Below, piece after piece: positions 62,050 through 64,000 of a DNA stretch of 64,000 nt. The stretch comes from JAAGZL01 sp050288625 (GTDB taxonomy: Bacteria; Pseudomonadota; Gammaproteobacteria; Chromatiales; Chromatiaceae), in contig JBNKEE010000062.1 of NCBI GenBank assembly GCA_050288625.1, forward strand, positions 1 through 64,000. The letters are read 5' to 3'. Within the stretch, counting starts at the first letter, position 1, and each line of letters starts with the position of its first letter. Below the pieces are notes generated by a model, which saw only the letters and a list, made by a program, of their open reading frames with translations, was not told the DNA's origin and searched no databases. The position numbers were made by a program, and so were the translations under genes.

Positions 62050-63552
62050 ATGGCAATGATTATCAACACAAACATAATGTCCCTGAACTCTCAGCGTGCA
62101 TTGAGCCAGTCAAATAGCTCTATTGCGACTGCCATGCAACGCCTGTCTTCAGGTCTACGTATCAACAGCGCGAAAGACGATGCTGCCGGTCTAGGTATTG
62201 TTGACCGTATGACATCTCAGATTCGCGGACTAAACCAGGCGATCCGAAACGCCAACGATGGTATCTCTCTGTCACAGACAGCTGAAGGCGCTATGGCTGA
62301 GGCAAGTAACATCCTGCAACGTATGCGTGAGCTGGCTATTCAGTCCGCTAACGACTCAAACAGCTCAGATGATCGTGCAAATCTGCAGAAAGAGGTAGTT
62401 CAGCTGCAGAACGAGTTGACCCGTATCGCTGATACCACAACCTTTAACGGTAAGAACCTGTTGGACGGTACCTTTACCGCCCAGAAATTCCATGTTGGAG
62501 CAAATGCTGATGAAACCATAAGCGTTAGCGTCGGTTCCACACAGGCAAATTCAATGGGTGCTTACACCGCATCAACCTTTGATAACATCGGTGTTATAGC
62601 TGCAGCAGCAGATATCTCCGGTGGCAATGGTGTAACAGCTGAGACCTATGCAGTTAATGGTCCGTTGGGAAGTTCAACCGGTCTTGCGGTTACTGCAGGT
62701 GATGCGGCCAGTGATATAGCCTCTACCTTTAACGGTGCGTCTGGCTCAACTGGTGTTACTGCTACAGCAACCACAACCCTGACCATGCAGAACCTGAGCT
62801 TGGCTGGTACGGTTTCCTTTACACTGTCAGCTGGAAACCAGGCCGGTACCGTAGGTTCGGCAGTGGCCATCAGTGCGTCTATCGCCGCGGTTAGTGATAT
62901 GACTAACCTGGTGACGGCAATCAACAACCAAACGGCAACTACCGGTATCAGTGCTTCTCTTGGTTCTACCAATGCTTCAGTCGTTCTGACCCAGAGCTCC
63001 GGTCACGATATCGAGATCCTGAATTTCAATCATTCAAATGCAGGTGGTGAGACCATCGACATTCTGACCAATGATGATGCCGGTGCTGTCGATACCGATA
63101 CTCTGACCCAGGGTGCCGTAACCGATAGTATGGTCGTAGGCGGTAAGGTGACACTGGATTCCTATGGCAGCTTCAGTGCCGTGCAGACCGCTGCTGACAC
63201 GACCCAGTTTGCCAGCCAGACTACCACCAGTAGTCTGAGTGCAGTGTCCGCAGTCGATATCAGCACCCAGAGCGGTTCCAATAGTGCTCTGACAGTACTT
63301 GATAATGCCCTGAAGTTTATTACTAACTCTCGGGCAGATTTGGGTGCTATTCAGAACCGTCTGGAATCTACGATCGCTAACCTCAGCAGTATCACAGAGA
63401 ATGTGTCATCAGCGCGTTCCCGGGTACAGGATGCTGATTTTGCGGCAGAGACTGCTGCCCTTACCAGGGCTCAGATTCTGCAGCAGGCGGGTGTAGCAAT
63501 GTTGGCCCAGGCTAATGCACAGCCTCAGACCGTCCTCTCACTTCTCCAGTAG
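62050..63552 (+). CDS. fliC: flagellin
   Basis: The filament subunit, 500 residues. The N-terminal D0/D1 part (SLNSQRALSQSNSSIATAMQ, RLSSGLRINSAKDDAAGLGI) and the C-terminal part (LGAIQNRLESTIANLSSI, QAGVAMLAQANAQPQTVLSLLQ, each in part) are conserved. The central 250 residues are Thr/Ala/Ser-rich and variable. It has the strongest promoter match in the window. Only one flagellin gene is seen here. Confidence 0.97.
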   Translation: MAMIINTNIMSLNSQRALSQSNSSIATAMQRLSSGLRINSAKDDAAGLGIVDRMTSQIRGLNQAIRNANDGISLSQTAEGAMAEASNILQRMRELAIQSANDSNSSDDRANLQKEVVQLQNELTRIADTTTFNGKNLLDGTFTAQKFHVGANADETISVSVGSTQANSMGAYTASTFDNIGVIAAAADISGGNGVTAETYAVNGPLGSSTGLAVTAGDAASDIASTFNGASGSTGVTATATTTLTMQNLSLAGTVSFTLSAGNQAGTVGSAVAISASIAAVSDMTNLVTAINNQTATTGISASLGSTNASVVLTQSSGHDIEILNFNHSNAGGETIDILTNDDAGAVDTDTLTQGAVTDSMVVGGKVTLDSYGSFSAVQTAADTTQFASQTTTSSLSAVSAVDISTQSGSNSALTVLDNALKFITNSRADLGAIQNRLESTIANLSSITENVSSARSRVQDADFAAETAALTRAQILQQAGVAMLAQANAQPQTVLSLLQ

Positions 63553-63562
63553 AGGTAATGTA

Positions 63563-63587
63563 GTCCCTCCCGGATAACGGGAGGGAC
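63563..63587 (+). terminator. hairpin after fliC
   Basis: GTCCCTCCCG (63563-63572) pairs exactly with CGGGAGGGAC (63578-63587), loop GATAA. There is no T-run, so it may protect the abundant fliC mRNA or reduce flaG expression rather than end transcription fully. Confidence 0.65.
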
Positions 63588-63612
63588 ATGATGAAAGGAC
63601 AAGGTGATTAAC

Positions 63613-64000
63613 ATGGCAATTGAAAACATCACTAGGTCGGGTTTTCTGCCAGAGCCAACAGATGCCAGGCCACAGCAGATAAGATCTTCCGGTACTCAGG
63701 AAGTATCATCTGTGCAGGCGGCAGACATGAAGCAGGATGCGGTTTTGAGCGGGAAGAGTGAGGCGGTCAGCAATGCTTCCCAGCCCGTAAAAAGCCAACT
63801 TACTGAAGAAGTCGTGAACGAACTGAATGATGCAATTCTGGGTGTTCGCCGTGAACTTAGGTTCAGCATAGATGAAGATAGTGGTCGTGCAGTAGTTCAG
63901 GTGATGGATAGCGAGACAGGCGAGATGATCAGGCAACTGCCGTCAGAAGAGATATTGGCGGTTTCCCGGCATATTCGTGAAGTCCTCGAATCCTCTCAGT
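63613..64000 (+). CDS. flaG: FlaG family protein (partial, 3' end outside)
   Basis: About 129 residues are visible before the window ends. The N-terminal part is disordered. The core (ELNDAILGVRRELRFSIDED, VVQVMDSETGEMIRQLPSEE, each in part) is the FlaG domain found downstream of flagellin in polar-flagellated bacteria, where it affects filament length. The ATG at 63613 has AAGGTG about eight bases upstream. fliD usually comes next, outside this window. Confidence 0.9.
   Translation, partial: MAIENITRSGFLPEPTDARPQQIRSSGTQEVSSVQAADMKQDAVLSGKSEAVSNASQPVKSQLTEEVVNELNDAILGVRRELRFSIDEDSGRAVVQVMDSETGEMIRQLPSEEILAVSRHIREVLESSQ

Overview
The window reads as a chromosomal segment of a free-living, motile gammaproteobacterium. 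The evidence is the order flgA-flgM-flgN / cheV-cheR / flgBCDEFGHIJKL-fliC-flaG with sigma-28 and sigma-54 type promoters, housekeeping genes (ilvI-ilvH-ilvC, pssA, leuA, rimI, prfC, pyk, class I fumarase), tRNA genes that encode their own CCA, and an exosortase with VPLPA-CTERM type substrates. A Chromatiales-like sulfur-oxidiser is my best guess, but nothing here fixes the genus. I see no transposase, phage or CRISPR array.

Positions 1-23.6 kb hold a large exopolysaccharide locus on the plus strand. It opens with the tail of a CpsD-type kinase and an ExeA-like ATPase of the exosortase system. Nucleotide-sugar genes follow (galE, rmlD, rmlB, manC), then an exosortase fused to EpsI, a polyprenyl-phosphate sugar-phosphate transferase, a secreted beta-helix protein, an acetyltransferase, a NodB-type deacetylase, five or more glycosyltransferases, a flippase, a Wzy/ligase-type membrane protein, an acyltransferase and a split Alg14/Alg13 transferase. 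This is a Wzx/Wzy-type pathway. On the minus strand at 23.6-26.5 kb, gmd and fcl (GDP-fucose synthesis) are separated by a YefM-YoeB toxin-antitoxin pair and by a decayed copy of the fcl 5' end. A long TPR lipoprotein of the PrsT type closes the region. ManC, Gmd and Fcl together give a complete mannose-1-P to GDP-fucose route, whereas only RmlB and RmlD of the rhamnose route are here.

Positions 29.2-46.6 kb are mainly housekeeping: branched-chain amino acid synthesis (ilvI, ilvH, ilvC, leuA), pssA, a family 4 uracil-DNA glycosylase, rimI, prfC, a divergent pyruvate kinase and class I fumarase. Two small secreted proteins with VPxPA-CTERM tails are interspersed and are the probable substrates of the exosortase 30 kb upstream. 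The intergenic gaps carry a family of C/G-rich palindromic repeats.

Positions 46.6-64 kb begin with tRNA-Ala and tRNA-Arg and a broken tRNA-Arg 3' copy. A flagellar and chemotaxis block follows. I found three sigma-28 promoters (flgM, cheV, fliC), each with an exact 11-nt spacer, and two sigma-54 promoters (flgA, flgB). These give a clear hierarchy: sigma-54 drives the basal body genes, and sigma-28 drives flgMN, cheVR and flagellin. The window ends inside flaG.

The items most worth a second look are the exosortase and its two distant substrates, the altered cofactor motif in acetolactate synthase, the divergent pyruvate kinase, the tRNA-Arg 3' copy with an expanded T-loop, and the toxin-antitoxin pair beside the fcl remnant. 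I did not find a clearly new multi-gene system.
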